DNA of 46,816 bases from Tissierellia bacterium (GTDB taxonomy: Bacteria > Bacillota_A > Clostridia > Tissierellales > Peptoniphilaceae), in contig JAAZCH010000181.1 of the NCBI GenBank assembly GCA_012513395.1, forward strand, positions 1 to 46,816, in the 5' to 3' direction. Shown here piece after piece: positions 26,940 through 35,975 of this stretch. The notes beneath the pieces are model-generated. The model did no database searches and was not told the origin of the DNA. It saw nothing but the letters and a program-made list of their open reading frames with translations. Each line of letters starts with the position of its first letter. Position 1 is the stretch's first letter. A program made the translations under genes and the position numbers.

Positions 26940-28233
26940 AGATCTATTTCTCATGGCAATAAAAAATCTTTGGACTAGAAAACTTCGTACATTTTTAACT
27001 GTACTGGGAGTTATAATCGGATGCTCTTCCATAGTCGTAATGATTTCTTTGGGCTATGGAATTGCTGAGTCTTCCAAATCTTTTATTGAAAGCATGGGTA
27101 ATTTAAACGATATTACAGTACGTGGAAAGAGAAATGACAGAACTGGACAAAATGAATCTCTAACCTCAAACCATATAAATGAAATGTCCAAGATCTCCAA
27201 TGTAGATGATGTTTTTGGTTTGCTAGGTACTCAAGAGAGTCAAATTTATTTTAGAATACGAGCAGCTAGAAAATATGAGGGTCATGGAGAAATAATCGGA
27301 ATAGATCCCAAGTATATGGAAGTATATGGTCTAAAATTGGCAGATGGTAGATATCCTCATAGTAATGAAGAATTTGTAGCCGTATATGGTTCCCAAGTAA
27401 AAAATCAGTTTGGTCGAGTTACAGGAAACAACTGGAGACCTTATGCAGTTAATTATTCTAGAGATAAAATCGAAATGTATTATTCAGAATTCGATCAAGC
27501 CACTGGACAAGAAAAAAATTCCGTAACATATGAATTGAAATATGGTGGTGAATTAGAAGAATCTCAAAACTGGCAAACAAGTAGCGCAATATTTTTACCT
27601 ATTGAAAATGTTCGTAAAATTTTAATTGCAGAAAATGATAAGAAACCTGCCAATGAAAGAGATAAGAATATAAAAAATAAATATTCTAGGTTAATAATTA
27701 GAGTAAATGAAATAGAAAATGTTAAAACTATTAAAGATAGTTTAACTGAACAAGGATACCAAGCAGAAGCCATGACTGATTGGCTAGATAATATCCAAAA
27801 AGACCTAAGAACTCAGCAGGCAATATTTGGTGGAATTGGTGCAGTTTCATTATTAGTAGCTGCCATTGGGATTTCCAATACCATGGTGATGAGTATATTT
27901 GAAAGAACAAAAGAAATTGGCATAATGAAAGTTATTGGAGCTTCGATTAAAGATATTAGAAAATTATTCCTTTTAGAGGCGATTATTATCGGATTTTTAG
28001 GAGGAGCTTTAGGATTAGGTCTAAGTTATGGAATTTCTTCAGTCCTAAATAATTTCTTAGGAGGAGCCTTAGGTATGGGAATGGGCATGGGTAGCACAAA
28101 GATTTCCATAATCCCTATTCACTTAAGTCTATCAGCACTGACCTTTACATCCTTCATCGGATTAATCTCAGGATACTTCCCAGCAAGAAGAGCCATGAGC
28201 ATTTCCGCACTAGATGCCATGAGATCAGAATAG
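26929..28233 (+). CDS. MacB-type ABC transporter permease (FtsX domain)
   Basis: 434 residues. N-terminal membrane segment at about 20-45 preceded by AIKNLWTRKLRTFLTVLGVIIG, the standard MacB start; a large extracellular MacB-PCD domain (about 50-280); and three C-terminal membrane segments (about 305-330, 350-385, 395-420) of the FtsX fold, with FERTKEIGIMKVIGAS and the ending FPARRAMSISALDAMRSE. A Gly/Met-rich loop (LGGALGMGMGMG) lies between the last two helices. Works with the ATPase at 24017-24739 and the surface protein at 24723-26939, probably as a homodimer. Overlaps the preceding gene by 11 bases; the operon ends at a large hairpin. Confidence 0.92.
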   Translation: MRIEDLFLMAIKNLWTRKLRTFLTVLGVIIGCSSIVVMISLGYGIAESSKSFIESMGNLNDITVRGKRNDRTGQNESLTSNHINEMSKISNVDDVFGLLGTQESQIYFRIRAARKYEGHGEIIGIDPKYMEVYGLKLADGRYPHSNEEFVAVYGSQVKNQFGRVTGNNWRPYAVNYSRDKIEMYYSEFDQATGQEKNSVTYELKYGGELEESQNWQTSSAIFLPIENVRKILIAENDKKPANERDKNIKNKYSRLIIRVNEIENVKTIKDSLTEQGYQAEAMTDWLDNIQKDLRTQQAIFGGIGAVSLLVAAIGISNTMVMSIFERTKEIGIMKVIGASIKDIRKLFLLEAIIIGFLGGALGLGLSYGISSVLNNFLGGALGMGMGMGSTKISIIPIHLSLSALTFTSFIGLISGYFPARRAMSISALDAMRSE

Positions 28234-28267
28234 TTTGCCAGATTATAGATTATAAATAATAAATTAT

Positions 28268-28325
28268 AGAGGCCTACGGCAAAGTTTAACAGATTTCAAT
28301 CTGTCAAGCAAAGCCGCAGGCCTCT
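28268..28325. terminator. compound hairpin between convergent MacB operon and pepF
   Basis: Outer arms pair 12 of 13 bases (AGAGGCCTACGGC, 28268-28280, against 28313-28325). Inside is a second perfect 7-bp stem with a two-base loop (ACAGATT, 28289-28295, against 28298-28304). It separates two convergent genes and can fold on either strand, but has no clear U-run, so it is either a bidirectional terminator or a REP-like intergenic palindrome. Confidence 0.65.
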
Positions 28326-28342
28326 CTACTATCTAATAATTA

Positions 28343-30148
28343 CTAATTATTATCTAATTCATTTGTTATTTTTTCTATTTCGTCTACTATATCTGATAGA
28401 TATTGGATTGTGTCTAGAAGTGGTTTGTCAGTCGTGATGTCTACTCCTGCCATCTTCGCTAATTCAATTGAATCTTTCGTTCCTCCAGCACTTAAAGTAT
28501 CTAACCAATCATTAACAGCTTTGTCTCCTTCTTTAACGATTCTACTAGCCACTTGGGTTCCTATTGTAAGGCCTGCACTATATGTGTATGGATATAATCC
28601 TCTATAATAGTGTAATTGTCTCATCCAAGTTAATTCTGCCCCCTCTGTCAATTCAACAGTGTCTCCCCAGAATTCTTTTAGGGTATTCATAAACAATTCG
28701 TTTAGAACGTGGGCGTTTATTCCCTCGCCTCTATCTACTCTATTGTAAACTTCCCTTTGGAAATGAGCTTCTAATAAGTGAGTTACCATATTATGATAAT
28801 ATGTCCTGCTTATCATAGATGAGTACACAAATCTCTTAAACACTGGGTCATCGTTCCATCCCAGCATGTCATTTGCAATTATCAATTCATTCGTAGTGGA
28901 TGGCGCTTCTATAAAATACATACTAGTTCTAGTGTTGGAAATGGAGTTATGTCTTTGGGAATACATTCCGTGTCCCGCGTGGCCTAACTCATGGCCAAGT
29001 ACAAATAAATCTTCCAAACTTCCTGTCCAAGAATTTAAAATATAACTGTGGACGCCAAATGGTGAGAAGCAAAATGCGCCGTTGGATTTTCCGTCATTAA
29101 CTGGGAAGTCTATCCATCTTTCATCAAATGCTCTTCCAATCATATCTACATAGTCCGCTCCCAGAATATTCAAACCGGCCATCAATTTTTCTTTTGCTTC
29201 TTCTATGGTTATAGTTTCGCTGAAATTAGGGTCTAGAGAAATTTTTAAATCTGCATAAGTCAATTTGTCCAAATTGTTTACTTTTTTTACAAGTCCAACA
29301 AATTTTCTAACTACAGGTGCAAATTTTTCCATTATTATGTCAATTTGTCTATTGTATAATTCCCTCGTAACTTCTTGATCGTAAAGTAAATAATCTATTA
29401 CACTTTCAAATCCTCTTAATTTTGAGATAGCTTTTTCTTTGTTTAATTGCCCTTCATAAGTGGAAGCAAAAGTATTTTCGTATTTTTTTAATTGTTTGCT
29501 AAAGGAATCGAAAGCTGCTCTTCTCACTTTAGTATCGTGAAGTCCTTCGTAATAATTTTCAAATAAAACTAAACTAAGGGGATATTTTTTCCCATCTACC
29601 TCAAAATCCTCGAAGGACAAGTCTGCATGCTTCGCACTGGAATAAGTGGAATATGCATTGTCAAAAACTTTTTCAAGTGAGCTCAATGCCTGTTCTACTT
29701 CTTTTCCTAAGTAATATTTTTTAGCTCTTAAAATTTTGTGAATAATGCCTTTATTATTGTCTGATTTTTCTTCTACTTCTTTCAAAAGTTCTTCGTCTAA
29801 TTCAATTAATTCTGTCTCTACGAAATTTAATTCCTCGCTTAATAGTGAACTTATATTAGATGCTTTTGAAGTCATTTCTTGGAATGCAGGGTTTCCTCTT
29901 TCTACGCTGATATTCATATTGGCATAGCCGTAAACTCTTATGAATTTTTCTTGTAATTTTTCATATTCAGAAATCATTTCAGTAATAACATCTACGTCAT
30001 TTAATTTTCCTTTATACTTTTTGCTAAATTCATGAATATCTGCTTCAACCTCTTTTAATCCTGTATCAAAAGCTTCAGGGCTTTCGCATAGGTCTTTTAA
30101 ATCCCAGGTGTACTTTTCTTCTACTTCGTTTCTCTTTACACTTTTCAA
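28343..30148 (-). CDS. pepF: oligoendopeptidase F (M3B family metallopeptidase)
   Basis: About 601 residues. Cytosolic zinc peptidase that cleaves short peptides, important in amino-acid-fermenting anaerobes. The zinc motif HELGHAGHG is present with the downstream glutamate in EAPSTTNE, and the length matches the family. An in-frame ATG at 30163 encodes ATG-GAG-GAA, so the GGAGG ribosome binding site overlaps it; the TTG at 30148 lies 8 bases after GGAGG and gives a family-like N-terminus (KSVKRNEVEEKYTWDL). TTG was therefore chosen. Monocistronic. It lies between two large hairpins (28268-28325 and 30261-30341). Confidence 0.93.
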   Translation of the reverse strand: MKSVKRNEVEEKYTWDLKDLCESPEAFDTGLKEVEADIHEFSKKYKGKLNDVDVITEMISEYEKLQEKFIRVYGYANMNISVERGNPAFQEMTSKASNISSLLSEELNFVETELIELDEELLKEVEEKSDNNKGIIHKILRAKKYYLGKEVEQALSSLEKVFDNAYSTYSSAKHADLSFEDFEVDGKKYPLSLVLFENYYEGLHDTKVRRAAFDSFSKQLKKYENTFASTYEGQLNKEKAISKLRGFESVIDYLLYDQEVTRELYNRQIDIIMEKFAPVVRKFVGLVKKVNNLDKLTYADLKISLDPNFSETITIEEAKEKLMAGLNILGADYVDMIGRAFDERWIDFPVNDGKSNGAFCFSPFGVHSYILNSWTGSLEDLFVLGHELGHAGHGMYSQRHNSISNTRTSMYFIEAPSTTNELIIANDMLGWNDDPVFKRFVYSSMISRTYYHNMVTHLLEAHFQREVYNRVDRGEGINAHVLNELFMNTLKEFWGDTVELTEGAELTWMRQLHYYRGLYPYTYSAGLTIGTQVASRIVKEGDKAVNDWLDTLSAGGTKDSIELAKMAGVDITTDKPLLDTIQYLSDIVDEIEKITNELDNN

Positions 30149-30207
30149 TCTATATTCCTCCATTTATTTTATTTATATTCTTAATAATAAATTATACCCT
30201 AGTTAGT

Positions 30208-30382
30208 CCTTAATAAAATGCTATACTAAGTTTTTATAATAAAAATTCATAATGTTGACAAAGGTCTCCATATCATTCTTTTTCGAGTACCCTCGGGCCG
30301 GCGGGCCATATACGCTCGAAAAAGAATGATATTCCGACCTTAATAAAGTGTTTGCCGTCAGTCTAAGTTTTTATAATAAAAA
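30208..30382. repeat. direct repeat pair flanking a palindrome at the 3' end of the response regulator gene
   Basis: CTAAGTTTTTATAATAAAAA occurs at 30226-30245 and again at 30363-30382. The neighbouring block CCTTAATAAA(A/G)TG also occurs twice, at 30208-30220 and 30338-30350. The right copy encodes the last residues of the response regulator; the left copy is a non-coding duplicate. About 92 bases, including the large palindrome, lie between the copies. Confidence 0.75.
30261..30341. repeat. 81-bp palindrome with GC-rich loop
   Basis: An 18-bp perfect inverted repeat (30270-30287 against 30315-30332; arm core ATCATTCTTTTTCGAG) is extended by a further 6-bp pair (AAGGTC 30261-30266 / GACCTT 30336-30341) across a 3-base internal loop. 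The 27-base loop contains GGGCCGGCGGGCC, strikingly GC-rich for this genome. It lies between the response regulator stop and pepF. It could terminate the regulator transcript, but the composition and flanking duplication suggest a small mobile palindrome. Confidence 0.8.
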
Positions 30383-30972
30383 ACTACTATTTGGGTTCTA
30401 TCTCTCAAATCTAGTTTATCCAAAATATTTGAAACGTAATTTCTCACTGTTCCCTCACTTAAAAATAGCTTTTGAGAAATTTCTTTATTATTCAAACCTT
30501 CTGAAATTAATTTTATCAGTTCCAATTCCTTTTCTGTCAATCCATATTTAGAGATATTTACATCTTCCTTGTTTTCTATATGAATGTCTCCAATTATTTC
30601 AGAATCCAATACCATATTCCCTGCCATTACCGTCTTGATACTTTGGCTAAGAGAATCTATATTGTCCTTTAAGATATATCCCCTAACTCCTACTTTAATC
30701 GCTTTATTTATATATTCCTCGTCTTTGAAAGTAGTCAAGAGAATTATCTTTGCGTCATTATCAAATTCTAGGATTTCTTTTGCTATATCAATTCCATTTT
30801 CTTCTTTCATCCGTATATCTTGTAATACCAAATCAAATTTAGAATTTTTGTACTTGTCTATTGCTACTTCCTTGTTTATGGCGGCTTCTACTTCTTCAAT
30901 CCCTTCGGCTTTTAAAATCATTTCCAAAGACTTCAATACCAAGAGATCGTCATCTACTACTAATATTTTCAT
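30358..30972 (-). CDS. NarL/LuxR-type response regulator
   Basis: 204 residues. Receiver domain with acidic pocket VVDDD (residues 5-9), phosphoacceptor Asp52 (LVLQDIRMKEENG) and GYILKDN with the conserved Lys. The C-terminal LuxR helix-turn-helix is GLTEKELELIKLISEGLNNKEISQKLFLSEGTVRNYVSNIL. It overlaps the histidine kinase gene by 23 bases and is divergent from a three-gene ABC exporter. The likely targets are the paired palindromes in the divergent promoter region (32019-32052). The 3' end of this gene is partly duplicated downstream. Confidence 0.93.
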   Translation of the reverse strand: MKILVVDDDLLVLKSLEMILKAEGIEEVEAAINKEVAIDKYKNSKFDLVLQDIRMKEENGIDIAKEILEFDNDAKIILLTTFKDEEYINKAIKVGVRGYILKDNIDSLSQSIKTVMAGNMVLDSEIIGDIHIENKEDVNISKYGLTEKELELIKLISEGLNNKEISQKLFLSEGTVRNYVSNILDKLDLRDRTQIVVFYYKNLD

Positions 30973-32008
30973 TATCCTTCTCCATTAAGACGTGTATTCC
31001 AAATCCATTTTCAGTCAAAATATTTAATTTCCAATTGCGTTCTTCACATTTCTTTTTTATAGAATAAATTCCCATTCCCTCATTATTGTCAAAATTAGAA
31101 ATAATTCCATCATCTTCAATTTTTAAAACTATAAATTTTTCATTTTCTACAAGGTAAACTTTAAAATTTTTTCCATTAGAATGTTTAATAAAATTGGTCA
31201 ATGCTTCTCTAATAATTCCAAATAAGTCATATTTAATCCCATAATTTAAATTGGATTCGACTATATAAGTCAGATTTGAATTCTCTATAGGTTCTAATAA
31301 CTCCAATATTTTATTTTCCAAATCAAAGGAACTATCTCTTAAATCGTACATGACATTTCTGATTTCTTGTAATCCATTTTCTAAATTGTCTTTTAAATTT
31401 ATTATACCTTCCTTAACTTCTTCTTCCTTCGATATCAAAGACAGTGCTTTTAGATTTAGTATTGACGCAGAAATTGTATGTCCTGCAGTGTCGTGTATTT
31501 CTCTGGAAATTCTATTTCTCTCATCTTGAAGGGCTATTGTCTCGTCTTTTTCCCCTTCAATTTTCAATATATCAATGGATTTATACAAATTATTTACATC
31601 GTCTATGAGGTTCATCTTTTCTTGATGCAGCAAATTAAGCTGAGTTTCTCTTTCGGAGATTTTAAAATCAAATAAATACAACAATGAGTACAAAGCAAAG
31701 TATATATTATGAAAATTTAAAACTAGAGGAATAAAAAAGAGCAAACCCAACTTTTTAAAATTTCTATAGGCAGATGGTGCCATTATAAGTATTAGAAAAG
31801 AATAATTAGGAAAAAATAAAGTAATGAGCAACAAAACCAAAAGGAATGTCATTTTGATTTTATTATTGCTTATGGTATTTATAGTCATAGATGCACTAAA
31901 GCCCATTAAAACCAAAAACACCAAAGAATCTATTTGGAAAATTCCTCTTTGTACTTCTATTAAACCGACTGTTATACTCGTTATTAATTGGATAATTATA
32001 TTAATCAT
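30950..32008 (-). CDS. sensor histidine kinase (NarL-partner, HisKA_3 type)
   Basis: 352 residues. About five or six hydrophobic segments fill residues 1-115 with almost no extracellular loop, like LiaS/DesK-type intramembrane sensors. A coiled-coil linker (118-160) precedes the dimerisation domain with phospho-His172 in SREIHDTAGHTISAS. The ATPase domain has IIREALTNFIKHSNGK (N box) and LKIEDDGI (G box region). Start ATG at 32008 after GGAG. Co-transcribed with the response regulator. The neighbouring exporter suggests detection of membrane-active or antimicrobial compounds (inference). Confidence 0.92.
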   Translation of the reverse strand: MINIIIQLITSITVGLIEVQRGIFQIDSLVFLVLMGFSASMTINTISNNKIKMTFLLVLLLITLFFPNYSFLILIMAPSAYRNFKKLGLLFFIPLVLNFHNIYFALYSLLYLFDFKISERETQLNLLHQEKMNLIDDVNNLYKSIDILKIEGEKDETIALQDERNRISREIHDTAGHTISASILNLKALSLISKEEEVKEGIINLKDNLENGLQEIRNVMYDLRDSSFDLENKILELLEPIENSNLTYIVESNLNYGIKYDLFGIIREALTNFIKHSNGKNFKVYLVENEKFIVLKIEDDGIISNFDNNEGMGIYSIKKKCEERNWKLNILTENGFGIHVLMEKDNENISSR

Positions 32009-32018
32009 ATTTCTCCAG

Positions 32019-32060
32019 TGACATTTGTCATATCAGGTTCTGACCCTGTTCACTTATAAT
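32019..32060 (+). promoter_or_regulatory. paired palindromic operator sites and -10 in the divergent promoter region
   Basis: TGACATTTGTCA (32019-32030) is a perfect palindrome; TGACCCTGTTCA (32041-32052) is a related imperfect copy. They start 22 bases apart, two helical turns, and are followed by TATAAT (32055-32060) for the exporter genes. No good -35 hexamer is present at the right spacing, as expected for an activator-dependent promoter. Confidence 0.6.
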
Positions 32061-32101
32061 TCTTACGCAATAATTGTATCATATTTTCAAGAGGTGAGGA
32101 T

Positions 32102-33034
32102 ATGATAATTACAGTAGAAAATATTATAAAAGAATTTAAAGAATTGCGAGCGTTGAACTCATTTAATTTGAATGTATATGAAGGAGAAATTTTAGGACTA
32201 ATTGGGCCAAATGGTTCAGGAAAATCTACTTTGCTACTTTGTATTTTAGGAATCTACTCCTATGACAATGGAAATGTAAAAGTTTTTAATCAAGAGTTAA
32301 AGCCCAATTCTTACGACATCAAAAGAAAAATTGGATATATCCCCCAGGACTTGGCAATTTTTGAAGAGCTTACAGTTTATGAAAATATAGATTATTTTTG
32401 TGGCCTGTATGAATCTGATCCTAAAAAAAGAAAAGAGTTAGTTAAAAAAGCCATTGAGTTTGTCGGTTTGGAAAAGTACGAAAAGTTTTTGCCTTCAAAA
32501 CTTTCTGGAGGTTTAGCCAGACGTTTGAACATCGCTTGTGGTATAGCCCATGAGCCAGAACTGATTTTTTTAGATGAGCCGACTGTTGCTGTAGACGCCC
32601 AAAGTCGAAGTTTTATTTTAGAAGGAATAAAAGAACTTAATCGCCAAGGAGCCACTATAATTTACACTTCTCACTATTTAGAAGAAGTTGAAGATCTCTG
32701 TGATCGAATTGCAATAATCGATCAAGGAAGAAATATTATTACTGGCACAAACGAGCAATTGAGAGATGCTATTATAACTACTGAAATAATAAAATTTTCT
32801 GTACTAGAGGAAAATGTAGAAATCTTAAAAGATTTAAAAAATCTATCCCACGTTATAGATGTGACAAAAAAGGATTCTGAATACACAGTTAAATTTGACA
32901 ATCCTCAAAGTAATATCGGAAGTATAGTGGAGTTTTTGAAATCCAAAAATCTAACTTATTTAAAACTATATACCGAAATCCCTTCTCTAAATGATGTATT
33001 CCTAGAATTAACTGGCAAGGAGTTGAGAGATTGA
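32102..33034 (+). CDS. ABC-2 exporter ATPase
   Basis: 310 residues. Walker A GPNGSGKST, Q-loop YIPQDLAIFEEL, signature LSGGLARR (an unusual Leu-Ala-Arg instead of the common Gln-Gln/Lys-Arg) and Walker B LIFLDEPTVAVD, followed by the C-terminal extension typical of drug/antibiotic exporters of the DrrA/CcmA group. It powers the two permeases encoded next. The start follows GAGGTGAGG. The gene is divergent from the histidine kinase and probably switched on by that two-component system. Confidence 0.93.
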   Translation: MIITVENIIKEFKELRALNSFNLNVYEGEILGLIGPNGSGKSTLLLCILGIYSYDNGNVKVFNQELKPNSYDIKRKIGYIPQDLAIFEELTVYENIDYFCGLYESDPKKRKELVKKAIEFVGLEKYEKFLPSKLSGGLARRLNIACGIAHEPELIFLDEPTVAVDAQSRSFILEGIKELNRQGATIIYTSHYLEEVEDLCDRIAIIDQGRNIITGTNEQLRDAIITTEIIKFSVLEENVEILKDLKNLSHVIDVTKKDSEYTVKFDNPQSNIGSIVEFLKSKNLTYLKLYTEIPSLNDVFLELTGKELRD

Positions 33035-34140
33035 TGAATAAGCTATTCACTTATATAAAATATGAATTGAAACTTTTCCTTGGAAATTTTGGAAATATGT
33101 TTTGGATGATGGCATTTCCATTGCTATTGCTTACCGTTTTTACTTTAGCATTTTCCAGTTTGCGTTTTGAAGAAATTGATATTGATAAGGCCAAGGTTGG
33201 ATATCATGAAGATGCATTTTTACCCTTGAGTTTCATAAGTATGTCCCTAGACTCCAATCCCTTTTCGTATAATTATGCAGACAATAAAACAGTAGATAAT
33301 AATTTGTTTACAGGAACTCTTATGACAGAAGAAGAAGCTAGAAAAGAACTAGAACAAGAAAAAATTGATGTATTTGTCAAGGAAGATTTATCTCTAGTTG
33401 TTAATAAAAATGGAATAAACCAACTAATGATGGATGAAGTCATTACAATGTACAAGCAGATATTAAAACTAAATTTGCCACTGGAGTCTTTTGAGTTTAA
33501 TAGAAAGTATGTAAGCGATATTGGAGATAAATTTAGCCCAATAGATGTCATCTTCTATTCGTTATTTTCCATGATCACTCTTTACGGTTCTTATTTAAGT
33601 AGCACCATAGGTAATAAGCTAATAGTAAGGGATGAAAAAGTAAGTTTAAGAAATATCACATCCTCTACTCCCATGTCTTGGCAAGTTTCTGTAAGCGTCT
33701 TGACGTGCTTTATATGGTCGGTTTTTATGGTGGGAATGATGATATTTTATACAGAATTTATTCTAAAACAAAACTTTTTCTCCATGGATCTTCATAATGT
33801 GCCGTTAATTTTATCTGCAATAGTATTTGGGTTATCTTGGGGCTTATTTATTGGCACCTTTATAGCAAAAGAATCTACTAAAATTGCTGCCCTAATCGGT
33901 TCCTTGTTAGCGATGTCTAGTTTTAGCGGACTGTATAGCGATAGCCTAAGAATTCAACTACAAAGAATGTTACCGTTTATAAACGAACTAAATCCAATAA
34001 ATATAATTGGAAATGAATTTATAAAGATAAATATGCTTTCGAACTACACGACAATAAGCAAGTCAATTGGTTTGTTATTTGGCTACAGTCTATTCTTGAT
34101 TGCCATTTCTACAATCTACATCAGGAGGAAAAAAGCATGA
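33034..34140 (+). CDS. ABC-2 type permease 1
   Basis: About 368 residues. One membrane segment near the N-terminus (about 20-42), an extracellular domain of about 120 residues and five C-terminal membrane segments, the YhgE/ABC-2 membrane layout. The ATG at 33034 overlaps the ATPase stop (TGATG); a TTG three bases upstream is also in frame and better spaced from AAGGAG, so the start is uncertain by one codon. Pairs with the next permease as a heterodimer (inference from gene order and equal lengths). Confidence 0.85.
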   Translation: MNKLFTYIKYELKLFLGNFGNMFWMMAFPLLLLTVFTLAFSSLRFEEIDIDKAKVGYHEDAFLPLSFISMSLDSNPFSYNYADNKTVDNNLFTGTLMTEEEARKELEQEKIDVFVKEDLSLVVNKNGINQLMMDEVITMYKQILKLNLPLESFEFNRKYVSDIGDKFSPIDVIFYSLFSMITLYGSYLSSTIGNKLIVRDEKVSLRNITSSTPMSWQVSVSVLTCFIWSVFMVGMMIFYTEFILKQNFFSMDLHNVPLILSAIVFGLSWGLFIGTFIAKESTKIAALIGSLLAMSSFSGLYSDSLRIQLQRMLPFINELNPINIIGNEFIKINMLSNYTTISKSIGLLFGYSLFLIAISTIYIRRKKA

Positions 34141-35246
34141 ATACTATAAAATATTATATGAAGATAGCCAGACAAAACAAGACAATGCTCCTTTTGTATA
34201 TTATAATCCTAGTTTCCATAACTGCTATTCAAGGTATGTCTTATGAGGAAATTTACAATGAGTCTGAAATAAATATTGGCGTAATAAAAAATGATGACAG
34301 CCAATTTGCAAATTCTTTGATTAATTATTTAGAAAAGGAAAACAGTATATACTATTACGATTCTGTTGACCTTGCTGAATTGGATTTGTACACTAGGTAT
34401 ATAGATGGAATACTGGAAATCCCTGAAAACTCTGAGGGAATTTTGTTAAATAGCAATAATGCTCCATTGAAAATTTATACAGATATTACAAATCCCCAAA
34501 GTAGAATTTTCGGCTCCGTCGCAAATAAATATCCAATGTATTACAAAAGTATGTTTAATTCAAAAGATTTAGATATTGATCGTCTTTTTAATGTTCTTGA
34601 CGAAAAAGCAAAAATAGAATTTATTAAACCCCAAGTAAATGCGGAATTGAAATTTTTCGGTTATGTAAATGCCTATGGTTTCGTAATAATGATGATTTTG
34701 TTAAAATTATTGGGAGACTTACACTTGAGTTTTAATAAAAGGGATATTCAAATAAGAAGTGATGTGTCTCCAAAGAGCAAAACTAGAATAAACATGGAGT
34801 TGAATTTTTCCCAAATTTTAATCTCTGCACTTGTTTTTATAATTGTCTTTTCAATAGGAATATTTGGATTCTTCCCTGAGATGTTAAAGGCTCAGACTTT
34901 AAAATATTACGTTTTGATTCTGACATTGTGGACTTTGGTAGTGGTGTTCTTTTCATCTTTTGTCAATAGAATAGGAACTTCTAAAGCGGTAACAAATATG
35001 ATGAGTAATGCTCTTCCTGTAATGCTTATGTTCCTATCAGGTTCTGCTATACCGATAGAAATTATGCCAAAGTTTGTTCAAGGTGTTGCAAAATTTAGTC
35101 CGCTGTTTTATTACAATAACGCCATTACTAAACTATCCACTGGCAATTTAAATATCAAAAATGAAGTATTCATATTGATAGCATTTAGTATAGCCTTTTA
35201 TGTAACTGGATTATATTTAGGAAAAGAAAGACATAGCGCCAGATAA
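34137..35246 (+). CDS. ABC-2 type permease 2
   Basis: 369 residues with the same layout as its neighbour: N-terminal membrane segment (about 17-33), extracellular domain, then membrane segments from about 175 onwards, ending near 350-365. It contains the ABC-2 family motif around FLSGSAIPIEIMPKFVQGVAKFSP (about 302-325), typical of drug exporters. Overlaps the first permease by four bases (ATGA). Last gene of the operon, followed by a hairpin terminator. Confidence 0.85.
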   Translation: MNTIKYYMKIARQNKTMLLLYIIILVSITAIQGMSYEEIYNESEINIGVIKNDDSQFANSLINYLEKENSIYYYDSVDLAELDLYTRYIDGILEIPENSEGILLNSNNAPLKIYTDITNPQSRIFGSVANKYPMYYKSMFNSKDLDIDRLFNVLDEKAKIEFIKPQVNAELKFFGYVNAYGFVIMMILLKLLGDLHLSFNKRDIQIRSDVSPKSKTRINMELNFSQILISALVFIIVFSIGIFGFFPEMLKAQTLKYYVLILTLWTLVVVFFSSFVNRIGTSKAVTNMMSNALPVMLMFLSGSAIPIEIMPKFVQGVAKFSPLFYYNNAITKLSTGNLNIKNEVFILIAFSIAFYVTGLYLGKERHSAR

Positions 35247-35247
35247 A

Positions 35248-35284
35248 AAATGAAAGGGTCGTGTTTCTTACGGTCCTTTCATTT
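35248..35284. terminator. bidirectional terminator between the exporter operon and the phosphatase gene
   Basis: AAATGAAAGG (35248-35257) against CCTTTCATTT (35275-35284), with further partial pairing inside, lying between two convergent genes. Confidence 0.85.
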
Positions 35285-35301
35285 TGTTTAGTCAAAAAAG
35301 T

Positions 35302-35907
35302 TTAGAAAAGATGCTTATCGTCACCTTCATATAAGATTTCAAACTTTCCATCTTCGTATTTTATTTTAGCAAGTGCCGTTCCCAATGGAACCTTTCTATC
35401 TGTTAAATTTTTCAAAGGCTTTTCTTCAAATAAGTTTAGTAGCATCATATAAGTCAGTCCATGGGTTACGATTAGTATATTTTCATAGGGCTGCTTTTTA
35501 ATATAATCAATAAATCCTCTTACCCTTTTTTCAAATTCTGGGTAAGTTTCTCCTCCGTTATCAGGTTTATAAACATGAGGTTTAGTGGTGTACAATTCAA
35601 ATTGCTCAGGATGGTTTTTTATTATGTCCTCATAATACATCCCCTGCCACGTTCCCACTCCCAATTCCCTTAGCTCTTCAGATTCGATTAGCTTTCCCCT
35701 CTTGCCTTCCATGACAATTTCAGCAGTTTTAACTGCGCGCCCTTGGGTCGATGTGTAAGCAACATCTATGTCCACATCTTTTAATCTGTCCCTAAGTTTT
35801 TTTGCATCTTCTATTCCTTTTTCAGTCAAAGGCGAATCCAAAAATCCTTGGATTCTTCTTACCAAATTCCATTCAGTTTGGCTATGTCTAGTCAAATATA
35901 TGTTCAT
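35302..35907 (-). CDS. histidine phosphatase family protein
   Basis: About 201 residues, phosphoglycerate-mutase-like superfamily. The phospho-His motif reads LTRHSQTEWN (RHS instead of the common RHG), with RIQGFLDSPLTEKG, the second Arg in SSTQGRA-type position (TSTQGRAVKTAEI), the Glu in RELGVGTWQG and the second His in LIVTHG. Members include phosphoserine/alpha-ribazole phosphatases and sugar-phosphate phosphatases; the substrate here is open. An ATG four codons upstream contains the GGAGG ribosome binding site itself, so the ATG at 35907 was chosen. Divergent from rqcH, 68 bases apart. Confidence 0.85.
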   Translation of the reverse strand: MNIYLTRHSQTEWNLVRRIQGFLDSPLTEKGIEDAKKLRDRLKDVDIDVAYTSTQGRAVKTAEIVMEGKRGKLIESEELRELGVGTWQGMYYEDIIKNHPEQFELYTTKPHVYKPDNGGETYPEFEKRVRGFIDYIKKQPYENILIVTHGLTYMMLLNLFEEKPLKNLTDRKVPLGTALAKIKYEDGKFEILYEGDDKHLF

Positions 35908-35975
35908 CGATACCTCCAATTTACTATTATATCAAATCCCTTTCCTTTGTGATATAATTTTTTCTAGGTGATAAA

